NCBI RefSeq assembly: GCF_910592395.1
Contig: NC_088308.1
Span: forward strand, 10,863,001-10,927,000
Length of the DNA stretch: 64,000 nucleotides
DNA from: Lineus longissimus
Taxonomy: Eukaryota > Nemertea > Pilidiophora > Heteronemertea > Lineidae
Direction of reading: 5' to 3'
Position numbers and translations under genes: made by a program. The notes below the pieces were generated by a model. The model was not told the origin of the DNA. It saw nothing but the letters and a program-made list of their open reading frames with translations, and ran no database searches. This document shows, in pieces, positions 42,544-52,059 of the stretch (positions are counted from its first letter, which is position 1; the number at the start of each line of letters is the position of its first letter).

Positions 42544-44511
42544 TCAACCCGCTGTTAAAGGGACTGAAACAAGGACATAAGGCTGAACTAGTGGGAGGGC
42601 AGCTGCTGCAAGTGGGACGGCTGCCGCCCTGTTACGGCAATACAAATACAGGCCCAAAATTAATGAGGCTCCGGCCAGTAAGGAATTAACAAGGCTCCAA
42701 CCCAAAGAGCCAAGAGTCGCACCTGACGTTCCCGAAAAGACATGGGAGGCCTCGGCATGTGCCAACAGTTCGTCACTTTTTGAAGCATAAACCGCCTTCG
42801 ATTTCTTGAAACTGCCTGCCATGCGCTTGAAGTCAAGGGAGAAAGCGCGATCCTTTTCTAGCACGGTGGTCCAATTTTTAGATTTGACATTAAACGCTGG
42901 CAACCGCAAATTCAGGGGTTTTGTGAAGGCGGTTGTGCCGCGAATCCTGGATATATCGGCCTTGCTATAAAGGGCATGCAACACCGGCAAATTCACTGTG
43001 TGTAACATAGTAACTTTTTCCGTGGCATCCCCTCGACATTTCTTCGCAGTGGCGAAAATCTTCCAAGTGGATGCTGACAATCCACATTCACAATTGATTT
43101 TTACCACACAGAAATTACACGAGGGGATAGGAACTGGGGATTTGTTAGGGCAGATCATGGCCCACGACTCATCGTTACCCCCACTAGCTAAATAATGGTC
43201 ATTGCCCAGGGAGATAGCTCCTTCATAGAGGGGCGCGTTTTGGTACCGAATTTCACATAGGTCGTGGACATGAGATGGCAAGTCGAAGTAGATGGCGCTG
43301 ATGCATGTCAACGATGACCTAGCCCTGACGCTAATCATAGAGGGGCATAACTTGATATCGTTGCCCACACAAGAGGAGTACAGATCAAAGTCGAATTCTG
43401 CATGATACTCCCCATCGCGGATGATTCCAAAGAAATGGGGCAATTTTGTTATGAGAGTGGAGTTGTACTGAGTAGAGGCGTTTAAAGGAACACTAAGGGC
43501 CATAACACTGTAGACGTCGATGGAGGCGGCCACAGCGGTGATGGCGACCTTGATGGTTATGTAGAGATTATTATTGTCTTGGGCGAACAAAACGTCCCTG
43601 GCTTGATAATAGTAGGAAACTGACGGATGAGCGATGGAATAGGCGGCGAGGCCTGAGTCCAAAGCCAGCTGTTCTGAAATGTGATCTAAGACGGCCTTAA
43701 CCTTTCGGTGGCCGACCAGTTGGACGGGTAAATACCCTTCCAGTAGTTGCTGGATCCCCAGGATCCATGATTCTGTGGTGATCTGGATCTGCTGCAAGTC
43801 CAGCAGAGTTTTGGCAATATTCTTGTTAAGTAACAGAAGAACCTTAACCGAAACCTGTAGCACGTGTAACTGCATGTTCGTCGTGGCAGCTTCTCTCAGG
43901 AGGGCGTCAATCTGTTGTCGGTTCTCGGCTATACTGGCGACTGCGGCAGAAATCCTTTCGCCAGTCAGGTTCATAAAGGATCCCAGGGTTTCTTCCGTCT
44001 TCTTTACCTCATTTGCAGTCAACTCGGCCTGTTGATGGTAGGCGTCTAGGTTGGTCTGTAGTTGGTTCACATCATCTTCGGTAGCAACACCATAGAGCGC
44101 CTTCATTACCTTACCTGCAAAGCCAAAAAGAGCCCGAACCGGCCTAGGAGAGAGCCTAGCTGGGATGATGTCTTTCATCAAGTGAACGTTCTGCTTAATG
44201 ATAGCAATAACTGTTTCTTGCGACACTTTAAAATCGGCAGCTGCTGCGACCATTTCTTTACAGATGTTGATGGCAGCATCTTCTGGGAGCCTCTCGCAAG
44301 GGACGTCTATGTCGGATGGTGCCGGTGGGTCGGGTAGGAACGGTATCACGAAAGTATGGCCCCAAGTCGAGGAGGCCAAATTAGCAGTAGATGTACGGTG
44401 CAGAGCTACACCGTAGTTCGGCCTCAAAACAGTGGCCTGGAGTGCCTGCGATGGGTAGATTCCCAGGGCCATCAGTCCCATGACAGATAGGTAAAAAGGT
44501 AGATTGAACAT
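42544..44511 (-). CDS. env: Envelope-like glycoprotein, class-F (baculovirus F/errantivirus) type
   Basis: The start is ATG 44511, because a signal peptide follows at once (MFNLPFYLSVMGLMALGIYP) and the upstream open sequence overlaps the end of integrase. The 655-residue product has a hydrophobic stretch just after a minimal furin-type site, RPVR|ALFGFAGK (residues 123-134). A helix region comes next (ATEDDVNQLQTNL), then a Cys-containing ectodomain with several N-glycosylation sites (for example NLT, NAS, NST). A membrane anchor (SLVNSLLAGASLILGLYLYC, about residues 606-625) and a 30-residue tail close the protein. The order cleavage site, LFGF-like fusion segment, helix and C-terminal anchor matches F-like envelopes of insect errantiviruses. 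The frame is unbroken. Family assignment is by pattern only. Confidence 0.75.
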   Translation of the reverse strand: MFNLPFYLSVMGLMALGIYPSQALQATVLRPNYGVALHRTSTANLASSTWGHTFVIPFLPDPPAPSDIDVPCERLPEDAAINICKEMVAAAADFKVSQETVIAIIKQNVHLMKDIIPARLSPRPVRALFGFAGKVMKALYGVATEDDVNQLQTNLDAYHQQAELTANEVKKTEETLGSFMNLTGERISAAVASIAENRQQIDALLREAATTNMQLHVLQVSVKVLLLLNKNIAKTLLDLQQIQITTESWILGIQQLLEGYLPVQLVGHRKVKAVLDHISEQLALDSGLAAYSIAHPSVSYYYQARDVLFAQDNNNLYITIKVAITAVAASIDVYSVMALSVPLNASTQYNSTLITKLPHFFGIIRDGEYHAEFDFDLYSSCVGNDIKLCPSMISVRARSSLTCISAIYFDLPSHVHDLCEIRYQNAPLYEGAISLGNDHYLASGGNDESWAMICPNKSPVPIPSCNFCVVKINCECGLSASTWKIFATAKKCRGDATEKVTMLHTVNLPVLHALYSKADISRIRGTTAFTKPLNLRLPAFNVKSKNWTTVLEKDRAFSLDFKRMAGSFKKSKAVYASKSDELLAHAEASHVFSGTSGATLGSLGWSLVNSLLAGASLILGLYLYCRNRAAAVPLAAAALPLVQPYVLVSVPLTAG

Positions 44512-44559
44512 CTCAATGCCTTGTAGGCTGGGTGAACTTAAGATATGGTGCTGTCTGGT

Positions 44560-44580
44560 TCTGAAACGAGAGGAAAGAAA
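44560..44580 (-). promoter_or_regulatory. Predicted env splice acceptor
   Basis: On the minus strand TTTCTTTCCTCTCGTTTCAG ends at 44561, about 50 bp before the env ATG and overlapping the end of integrase. Errantivirus envelopes are made from spliced RNA, and this site fits that. The donor, expected near the 5' end, would have been lost in the deletion. Confidence 0.5.
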
Positions 44581-44581
44581 G

Positions 44582-46150
44582 CTATGACACCCTAGGGGTC
44601 CGCCCTGCTTGGCGACCGTCAAATGGGGTGAGCAGAGACTTGTCAATGATGTGGCCTTCAGGCTCCCATGTATTGTCCGAGGCCGGGTAGCCTTTCCACT
44701 TAACCAGGTATTCTGGTTTCCCTCGGACGATCCGTCTCTTGACAATTTGTTCAACTTCGTAGATATCAGCATCGTCGGGTAGATCGTCATTGCCTGGGGG
44801 GTCATTAGCTCCTCCATGAGCGCCATCCTCCCCTGTGGTGAGGACGTGTGGGCGGCCTGGTACCGCAGTGCCAGCTTTGGCCATAGCTTCTTGAAGGTGG
44901 GCGGGCTTGATGAAGCCGCTCGGTACCTCGGATTCTAAATCCTCTGCGGCCAAAGGCGGTGGTGGAAGCTGGTTCCTGGGGTCCTGGTAGAATCGTTTGA
45001 GCCTGTTGGCGTGGACAACCTGGGGAAACTTTCTATTATCCCATGTTCGAATCTTGAAGTTGGTATCGGACATCTTTTCAACGACATAATACAGCCCGGT
45101 CCAAAATTGGCCCAGGGACTTGGAAAGTCCTACCTTCGCCCGCAGGACGTAGAGCCAGACCATGTCTGATACAACGAAGTCAGGTTCTGCAGATTTCTTA
45201 TCATATCTGTCCTTCATTCTCTGTCTCGAGAGTTCTAGATTTCGCGCTGCTAGTTCGTGGGCAATCTCTAAGTTCCGGATGACTGAAGCCAAGTGCTCTT
45301 TGACTGGCCGAGGCACAGCTGCCGAAGGAACAATAGCCGTATCATGTAACTGCATGGGCTGACGACCATATAACATGTAATATGGGGAGAATGCCGTGCT
45401 AGAGAGGGAGCTGGATGTATTGTATCCCCAAGTAACACCTGGGAGGTAGACGTCCCAGTCTTTCTGATCGTCCGCAATATACAGATATAACGCGGTGGCC
45501 AACGTCCTGTTCAGCCGCTCCACCAGTCCTTGTGACATAGGATGATAGCTAGTTGAGTGGACCTTTGAAATACCACATATGCGACAGAGTTCAGCAATAA
45601 GCTTGCTCTGGAAATCGGCTGCTCGATCAGACTGCAAAATCCGAAACGCCCCATATTTACAGATGATCTCGTTGAAGAGCACCTCTGCAACCTCCCGAGA
45701 GGTCTGGGTGCGGATGGCCGTACATATTGCAAACTTCGTGAAATGACACATGGCAACGAGGATGTACCTTGCGCCGCGATGAGTGGTAACCAATGGTCCT
45801 TTGATGTCTATGATAACCCGCTCAAAGGGTTCTGAGGAAACTATTGGTTGCAACGGGGCGCGCCTGAGGCCGGGCGGGGTCTTCCTGCTTTGACAAGCCA
45901 CACACGCCTTTACCCATGCCTCTACATCTTTCCTCAAGGAATTCCAATAGTAACGAGAGGACAGCTTATTGAAAGTTTTGTCCCTGCCGAAATGACCAGC
46001 TGTCGGACTCTCATGGGACCAAATCAGAAGCTCCGTTTTTAGAGATGCTGGAACAACTATCTGGTCATCAAACCCCTCGGAGGAGGCCGGGGATGTTCGC
46101 TTCAGAACGCCGTTCTCATCTAAGAGGAAACTATGTGCCTTCTCTGAACT
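44582..46150 (-). CDS. pol: Integrase with C-terminal chromodomain (pol C-terminal part)
   Basis: Upstream of 45937 the same frame carries the two histidines of the zinc finger (WSHESPTAGHFG); CVAC supplies the cysteines. The catalytic core has IIDIKGPL (Asp), LQSDRAADF (Asp) and QGLVERLNRT (Glu). Spacing is D-x59-D-x35-E, the standard DD35E of retroviral-type integrases. A GPY-like region (FWTGLYYVVEKM) follows, then a proline-rich linker and a chromodomain at 44648-44758 (EVEQIVKRRI, YLVKWKGYPASDNTWEPE), all aromatic-cage positions present. Chromodomains steer chromovirus insertion towards modified histones. The frame is displaced from RNase H by one base near 46150, the only visible defect. 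Confidence 0.9.
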   Translation of the reverse strand, partial: SSEKAHSFLLDENGVLKRTSPASSEGFDDQIVVPASLKTELLIWSHESPTAGHFGRDKTFNKLSSRYYWNSLRKDVEAWVKACVACQSRKTPPGLRRAPLQPIVSSEPFERVIIDIKGPLVTTHRGARYILVAMCHFTKFAICTAIRTQTSREVAEVLFNEIICKYGAFRILQSDRAADFQSKLIAELCRICGISKVHSTSYHPMSQGLVERLNRTLATALYLYIADDQKDWDVYLPGVTWGYNTSSSLSSTAFSPYYMLYGRQPMQLHDTAIVPSAAVPRPVKEHLASVIRNLEIAHELAARNLELSRQRMKDRYDKKSAEPDFVVSDMVWLYVLRAKVGLSKSLGQFWTGLYYVVEKMSDTNFKIRTWDNRKFPQVVHANRLKRFYQDPRNQLPPPPLAAEDLESEVPSGFIKPAHLQEAMAKAGTAVPGRPHVLTTGEDGAHGGANDPPGNDDLPDDADIYEVEQIVKRRIVRGKPEYLVKWKGYPASDNTWEPEGHIIDKSLLTPFDGRQAGRTPRVS

Positions 46151-46767
46151 TGATTGGCAGCTTTTCCATCTTCGGGGAGGGTCCCTGACTCAATGTACCG
46201 AATGAGAATTGTGAGGTCTGGGTCGTCTCGTTGCTTCTGGGCGATGTCGACACCTGTAGCATGGAGGCTCATGACTACGGTTTCTTCTGATTCGTAAGGC
46301 AGCCGGGAGAGCCCATCTGCGACCGTCAACGTTGATCCACTTTGATGCTTGATCGTGAAATCGTAACCTTGCAATGCCAAGGACCATCTCAGAAGCCGTT
46401 GATTGTAGTCTTTACATTTCATCAACCAGACCAGGGCTCTGTGATCGGTAACTGCGACGAAGGGTTTTGATGATAAATAAACCCTATAGCGTTTTACAGC
46501 ATCCACCAAAGCCAAACACTCTTGTTCCGTAGTGCAATAGTTGCGTTCCGATTTGGACAATAGTCTACCGCCAAAGCAAATGGTTCTCATAACCCCATCG
46601 ACGTCTTGACACAACTGGGAACCAATGGAAAGATTGCAAGCATCAAGGAAAAGATAATAGGTGAGGTCTTCCCTCGGATAAGCCAACATTACAGGCTCCG
46701 TGACCAGCATTGTTTTTAGCCGCGTCATGGAGTCATCACACTCGGTAGTCCAAACGAAGGGGATCCC
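46120..46767 (-). pseudogene. pol: RNase H domain of pol
   Basis: This continues directly after the TAG that closes the RT frame, in the same reading frame. Catalytic-type residues are visible in YYLFLDACNLSIG (Asp), CTTEQECLALVDA (Glu) and VAVTDHRALVWL (Asp), followed by LTVADGLSRLP. The frame ends at 46120 in out-of-frame sequence, because the integrase frame takes over near 46150. Confidence 0.88.
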
Positions 46768-48492
46768 CTAGCCCAAAAGCCTCGTGAGGGGAGCAACGAT
46801 CCTGGAGTAGTTTTTGAGGAAGCGCCTGTAATACCCTGTGATGCCAAGGAACGAGCGAATCTCTTTGACAGAAGTGCAAGGTTTCAAGTCCTTGATGACC
46901 CGGATCTTTTCTTCGTCCATGGAGATGCCACCTGCGCTAACTTTGTGACCAAGATATTTGACCTCATCCTGCCCGAAGTAACACTTCTTCGGATGAAGTT
47001 TGAGGTTAGCCTTTTCTAATCGTTCTAGGACCATGCGAAGATCCCTGAGGTGGGTCTCGAAGCTAGAACTGTATATAATCAAGTCATCAATATAGACTAG
47101 AGTGTTGATCCAGAGAAGCCCGGATAATACCAGTTGCATCATGCGCTGGAAGTGAGCTGGTGCATTTTTAAGGCCAAAGGGGACCCTAGTATACTCCCAG
47201 GTTGAGTAGCCCGTCGTGAAAGTTGTATACATCGATGATTTTTCCGATAGCTTTGCTTGCCAGAATCCCGACGCTAAATCTAGAGTAGAGAAGATTTTCG
47301 GGGATGCTCTGGAGAAGCCAAAGGAAAGGGCGAGCTCAATCGGTGGGAGGGGCATGCTGTCGCCCTTAGTTACGGCGTTAATACGGCGATAGTCTACACA
47401 GAAGCGAAAAGAATTGTCTTTCTTCTTCACTAGGACTATGGGAGAGCTCCATGGACTACAACTAGGACGGATGACACCTTTGTCATGCATCTTTTTAACC
47501 TCGGCGTCGATCACATCACGCTGTTCTGGAGATACCCTGTACGCTCGTGTACTGATAGGGGGATGACCTTGAACATCTATTTCATGCTCAAGGAGACAAC
47601 AACACCCCAAGTCTTCGGGTTTGTCAACAAAGAGATGACGGAACTGCCTGAGTAGGTCATGAAGTTCGGCCTTCTGACCCTCATCAAGCTTTGCTTTGGA
47701 AAAGTCAATTTTCTCCACAGGATGTGCATTACTGTCATCATTCACATCCTGCTCTGTCTCATCCTGAACGAGGTCAGCAGGGCGTTCTACAAGTGTAACA
47801 AATTTGAGATGAGGATCACCTGTGAAGGTAGCCACTGTTACCCCTTTATGCAAATGAACCTCCGATGACTGAGCGTTAAGCAACTCGACCGGAACCGCTC
47901 CAGCTTTTGAGGACACAACAGACCTAGCAACTTGAACACCATAGCGAAGGAAGAACTTATCGGAGGGTTCTACCAAGCCTTGGACTTCCTGTTGGGTCAG
48001 ATGCTGAGTCTGGGCATAAACCAACATCTGATGCATGGCGGGGATGGTGACATCTTCGGCTAAGGTGACCTTAATCACCTTCTGAAGATCAACGGCACCC
48101 CGCAGAGGAATTGGCGGGTCCTCATCAATGATGAGTTCCTCAGCGGATAGGTCGATTTTACAATGATGCTTCTTCAAAAAGTCCATTCCCAGTATAACAG
48201 GCTGCTGCAGGTTCTCGTGGACCATATACATGTCTTGGAGAAGCAGACGATCCCCCACCAATAATGGAACCTGGATAACAGAGTGCAAGGAAATCTCTTT
48301 ACCATTGACAGCCTTAGCAATTGGGATGCCAGAAGGTTTCTTGGGCACAAGTCTGAGGAGGTCATTAGCGCTTACAAATGACGCCGATATAATAGAAATA
48401 CCTGCCCCTGTGTCAATCAGAACATCCAACTCATCATCCCCAACAGAGCCATCCACAATGTTGGCCACACTAGCGAGGATGGGACATAGCAA
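46768..48492 (-). CDS. pol: Second retropepsin-like domain and reverse transcriptase (pol N-terminal part)
   Basis: The N-terminal 120 residues form an aspartic-protease fold: VLIDTGAGISII (active-site Asp codon at 48412-48414) and later VILGMDFLKKHH. A spacer region follows, then RT from about residue 285: EVKKMHDKGVIRPSCSPWSS, FRFCVDYRRINAVT, FSTLDLASGFWQ, VPFGLKNAPAHFQRMM and the catalytic LVYIDDLIIY (residues about 465-474). The C-terminus (FLGITGYYRRFLKNYS) is the normal lead-in to RNase H. The frame stops at TAG 46768-46770 and continues open after it. The protease here is separate from, and unlike, the one at 49.4-49.9 kb. Confidence 0.9.
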   Translation of the reverse strand: MLCPILASVANIVDGSVGDDELDVLIDTGAGISIISASFVSANDLLRLVPKKPSGIPIAKAVNGKEISLHSVIQVPLLVGDRLLLQDMYMVHENLQQPVILGMDFLKKHHCKIDLSAEELIIDEDPPIPLRGAVDLQKVIKVTLAEDVTIPAMHQMLVYAQTQHLTQQEVQGLVEPSDKFFLRYGVQVARSVVSSKAGAVPVELLNAQSSEVHLHKGVTVATFTGDPHLKFVTLVERPADLVQDETEQDVNDDSNAHPVEKIDFSKAKLDEGQKAELHDLLRQFRHLFVDKPEDLGCCCLLEHEIDVQGHPPISTRAYRVSPEQRDVIDAEVKKMHDKGVIRPSCSPWSSPIVLVKKKDNSFRFCVDYRRINAVTKGDSMPLPPIELALSFGFSRASPKIFSTLDLASGFWQAKLSEKSSMYTTFTTGYSTWEYTRVPFGLKNAPAHFQRMMQLVLSGLLWINTLVYIDDLIIYSSSFETHLRDLRMVLERLEKANLKLHPKKCYFGQDEVKYLGHKVSAGGISMDEEKIRVIKDLKPCTSVKEIRSFLGITGYYRRFLKNYSRIVAPLTRLLG

Positions 48493-49068
48493 TTAGTCAG
48501 GTGCGTTATTTAACAACAGAGGATCGGAGGCCGAGTGGTTGGATCCAAAACGGGTGGATATAGGATCTTCAAGCACCTGGCCTTCAGGGGGCCTAGTAAG
48601 GTGTGAAGGGAGTGGCTGCCCCAATAGCGAAGCCCTCCCTGAAGGGGGTCCAGTTGCCTCATGACTGTTCATGTTGGCTCGAGGCGGCAACGAGTGCTTT
48701 TTTAACGTTGCAGCAGAATCCGTGAGGCTGAGCTCCTCGGGGTGGCTATGTGGCGGATGGGGGTGATCCTGTGACACAGCGGTAGGGCTAGATGGGAACA
48801 CGTGTTCAGGTGGCCTACCGCGCGGTGATGATACTAGCTGGGGAGCAAGAGGAGAATGTCCGTCAAGGCGGACCATTTTTACTGACGACCCCGGATCTAT
48901 GGTACCAGAATCAAAGGTATGAACTAAGGAGGCCGATCCTAATGGTTGTTGTTCTCGACCAATTGGGGTAAGGACAGGTGCAGGATCCGGTACAGGAACC
49001 TTCTCACAGAGGTAGTCAAGCTCGGCAGATGTGAAGTCTGCAGCTATACCAGGAATGGAGGAATTCAA
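48493..49068 (-). CDS. Proline-rich linker between the two protease domains
   Basis: The 191-codon open frame ends just before the second protease frame. It is rich in Pro, Ser and His (PPEHVFPSSPTAVSQDHPHP) and shows no domain. Overlap with the frame of protease 1 by one codon suggests a polyprotein joined by frameshift or a single earlier frame broken by an indel. Confidence 0.4.
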   Translation of the reverse strand: MNSSIPGIAADFTSAELDYLCEKVPVPDPAPVLTPIGREQQPLGSASLVHTFDSGTIDPGSSVKMVRLDGHSPLAPQLVSSPRGRPPEHVFPSSPTAVSQDHPHPPHSHPEELSLTDSAATLKKHSLPPRANMNSHEATGPPSGRASLLGQPLPSHLTRPPEGQVLEDPISTRFGSNHSASDPLLLNNAPD

Positions 49069-49877
49069 CTCCCCAACCCGACAAGAAGTATCATACAGGG
49101 TCTGCCGGTTATCAGGAGCTCGAGGAGACGAAGAGTCAGATATTGAAGGGATGCCTCGGCATCAGTACCATCTAAGAGAGGTTGTGGTGGAGTGCCACTC
49201 GGAGGCAAAGGTGCGGCATCAGTCACCAGTGCTTTGGTCACCGGGATGTTTGATGGCTCGTCAAAAGGTCCAGAGGCACCTGGTAAGCAAACAGAAATAA
49301 CAGGTGGCCCGCTGCCCAACAACGACAGGGGGGAGCCAGTGGTGAGTTTGGTAGATGGCTTGGGAGCCAGTGTGTTAGCAACTAGAACAGCTGCCATACT
49401 GGTAGAAATCCTCTCTCTACGAAGAGGAATACTAACGATTGGGCCCAATAGAAGCCTGAGCTGGGAGTAATCCAAACGAGCGCCAGAATATTCTAAAAAG
49501 TCACATCCTAATATCATATCAAACGGAACATCTGCACACACGTAGAAGGGGAATACCAACGTTATCCCAGCTCCCAAATGGAGCTTAATGGGCACAACGC
49601 CCAGCAAAGGAATATCCTGGCCACTAACAGAACGTATAAATCTAAAATCGCCCTGACTCAGCTGTTTGTCAGTAAAATCTGGAACCCATTGTTTCAACAA
49701 TGACGAATTAACAAGAGACAGTCCTCCACCAGTATCCACCAGAGCAGAAAATTTTACACCACCCATTTCTAGAACAACAATGTTTGCCTCACTTTGACCT
49801 TGTTCTGGTGAGGTAAGATTAACCTCAGCGCGAACGTTTTCAACACCGCCCACCTCTGGGTGAAGTTGCGTATGCAA
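49065..49877 (-). CDS. First retropepsin-like aspartic protease
   Basis: FSALVDTGGGLSLVNSSLLK contains the Asp-Thr-Gly active site (Asp codon at 49734-49736). The second half has FDMILGCDFLEYSGARLDY, the hydrophobic-hydrophobic-Gly pattern of retropepsins. The domain covers about residues 30-150. A Pro/Ser-rich segment follows (LLGSGPPVISVCLPGASGP). It overlaps gag in another frame, as gag and protease usually do. Two distinct retropepsin domains in one element are not standard for Ty3/gypsy. Confidence 0.8.
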   Translation of the reverse strand: MHTQLHPEVGGVENVRAEVNLTSPEQGQSEANIVVLEMGGVKFSALVDTGGGLSLVNSSLLKQWVPDFTDKQLSQGDFRFIRSVSGQDIPLLGVVPIKLHLGAGITLVFPFYVCADVPFDMILGCDFLEYSGARLDYSQLRLLLGPIVSIPLRRERISTSMAAVLVANTLAPKPSTKLTTGSPLSLLGSGPPVISVCLPGASGPFDEPSNIPVTKALVTDAAPLPPSGTPPQPLLDGTDAEASLQYLTLRLLELLITGRPCMILLVGLGS

Positions 49878-50667
49878 TCTGGAGCCAAACCGGGCACCTT
49901 TCTCAAATCTGGCACAGTTTTATCGATCCTATTAAAGAATTTTAAACCAAATATTTCGGGTCCGCATTGTGCAGTCGTGCAACCAGCGGGGGTTTGATCC
50001 ATGCGGACCCCTGCTAGTTTAAAGCCTATTTGAGGCTGGCCTTGGCCATCATTTGTGCGGTGCGGTGGCCTATTGCCCCAAGTGCCGTTGTCATTTCTGT
50101 AATCTCTATTCCTGTTAGGATTGGCACGCTGCCACGGACGATATGAACCCCTCTCACGACAGATGGACTCATGGTGATTACCACGACACCTGGAACAAAC
50201 TATGCCGCCATTTGACGCTCGGGGCTCACGCAATTGCGGGTTACAGGCCAACCATTGTTCGAGATGTTGCATTCGTGCATTCCTGTTGTCAACCCTGCCC
50301 AAAGCGTCTTCCAGCTTACTAAGCTTACCCAAGATCTGGTCAGTGGACGATTGAGGAGGTCTCGCATCCGAAGAGGCTGGAGGCTTTGGTTGCTTTCCAA
50401 GCTCAGAGACCTCCCCTTGAAGCAAATCAATCTTTGCCAGGACCTGTGCTATATATGGGTCCGAGTGGACAGACACGGGAGGGAGATCCCAGGAGGCCTC
50501 TGGGTGAGGTAGCCCGAACTCCGGCTGAAGCTGGTTAATGTGGCTAACGTATTGAGGGTAAGCCTGAGTCTGACACCCTGAATATTGATGAACTGCGGGT
50601 CGAACCGGACCGGACAATGTCGCAGTGCTAGCAAACAGGCGGGCGGCTGTTTCAGCTGAGGCAAGTG
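49769..50667 (-). pseudogene. gag: gag, C-terminal part with zinc knuckle
   Basis: After the deletion junction at 50667 the frame reads Pro/Gln-rich sequence and a helix (ILGKLSKLEDALGRVDN). Then a zinc knuckle CSRCRGNHHESIC follows, a CX2CX3HX4C variant of the nucleocapsid finger, followed by Arg/Asn-rich RNA-binding-like sequence (YRPWQRANPNRNRDYR). The capsid part and start codon are missing. The same reading frame runs upstream into DIRS DNA to 51073, but there it translates the wrong frame of the DIRS RNase H, so the apparent fusion is meaningless. Confidence 0.75.
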
Positions 50668-52059
50668 TTACTGTCTCCTGACATATGCCACTACTGTAGA
50701 ATTGTCGGAGAACAGGGTTACTCTCCGATTCTTCAGGTGAAGGGAAAGAGCCCTCACGGCAAGAAGGACAGCCTTCATTTCCAATATATTTATTGAAAGA
50801 ATGGTCTCCTCCCTTGTCCATAGACCCCTTATGGACATGTCCCCGTTGTTCAGATGTGCTCCCCACCCTAGTAGAGAAGCATCTGTGAACAGGGACACTT
50901 CTGGGGGCGGTGGAGCAAGATCTACACCGCTTTGGAGACGAGTCTCCGACTCCCAGAAGTTCCAGACGTTCTTGAGTAGAGACATTAGAAACATCTGGAT
51001 GGGAAGCATATATAGACGGCCAAGAGGGATTTGGTCTGTTGCCGAATTCAGAAGTCCCAAAAGGCTCAAGCATCGCCTTGCGGGAGCTTGAGTCCTTCCT
51101 CTGAATTCTGCGACGAGATGAAGAATTTTCTTTATCCTGTATAGGGGGGGGGGGGGGGGGGGGGCAGCATTTTCCCTATGGCCGTAAGGAACCGAACTCC
51201 AACGTAAACGAAGTCTTGGGATGGTATGAATTCTGACTTTGTTTCGTTGATAATCCAACCTGCGGAAACTACTTTTTGCTTTAGAACATGTAGTTGTTGC
51301 AGTAGTAGTTTCCGCGATTTGCAACGGAGTAGCCAATCGTCTAGGTAGTGATGGAGCTTGAACCCCATCACGTGAAAGGGAGCGACGAAGGCTGTGACTC
51401 TCATCGTAAAAATTAGGGGTGCCGATGCCAGACCGAACGGCAGGGCCCTGAATTGATACGTCTTTCCTTCGTAATGGAATCGAAGGAAGTGTTGATAGTC
51501 TGGATGGATCGGTACATGTAAGTACGCATCCGTTAAATCCATCGATACCACCAAATCGTTGGGCTGTATTGCCGTTGCTATAGACCTGGTGGTTTCCATC
51601 TTGAAATGAGGAACATTCAAGAAGGTGTTTAACCTGGAAAGGTCTATGATCAGCCTCCATGTCCCTGTTTTCTTGGAAACCAAGAAAACGTGGCTGTAAA
51701 AGCCGGGGGAGCATGGATTTTGAAGGACCTGGATAGCTTGCTTCTCCAGTAATGTCACGACCTCTGCTTGGAGGGCAGAGGCCTTGACTGGGTCCTTCGG
51801 TGGCTGAACTGGGATTGGATATATGGTAGTCGGGGGGGGGGGTACGGTTGAAATCTAGCTTCACTCCGTACCTCAACATGTTTGGGACTGGGGACCCCTT
51901 TGGGCACCAATCATCCCAAACGTCTGCAAATTTTTGCAGACGGCCCCCGACTACCGGAATCGGCTCCTTTTTGCGTCCGGGAGGAGAAAGGAGGGGGGAG
52001 TCACTTCTTCCGGCCAGCACCCCTTGGACGAAAGGAGTGCCTAGTCGGACCGGATCCAC
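50668..52059 (-). pseudogene. DIRS reverse transcriptase and RNase H, right copy
   Basis: The RT palm is best seen in 51758-51132: LIIDLSRLNTFLNVPHFK, VVSMDLTDAYLHVPIHPDYQ, RALPFGLASAPLIF and the catalytic HHYLDDWLL (residues 136-144 of that segment). The frame changes at two G runs: 11 bases at 51832 and 21 bases at 51144. RNase H (VSLFTDASLLGWGAHL, NILEMKAVLLA, VTLFSDNSTVVAYVRR) follows in the next frame and is cut at 50668 by the deletion junction. Confidence 0.85.

Larger units (their letters stand above)
36113..50667 (-). mobile_element. Env-bearing Ty3/gypsy-like retroelement with chromodomain and accessory genes
   Basis: Minus-strand order is gag C-terminus, protease 1, linker, protease 2 with RT, RNase H, integrase with chromodomain, envelope, small membrane protein, RING-like accessory protein, a further uncertain frame, a pogo insertion, a polypurine tract and the 3' LTR. 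Removing the 2.2-kb pogo insertion leaves about 12.3 kb, long for the family. The 5' LTR, primer-binding site and 5' gag are missing. Lesions seen are a TAG after RT, a frame change between RNase H and integrase, and lesions in the accessory gene; env is uninterrupted. An errantivirus-like element outside insects is the best description; its combination of domains is unusual. Confidence 0.85.

Noticed and set aside
49769-51073. A 434-codon frame joining DIRS and gypsy gag sequence, possible chimeric gene
   Set aside because: The DIRS part is translated out of its RNase H frame; the openness across the junction is accidental.
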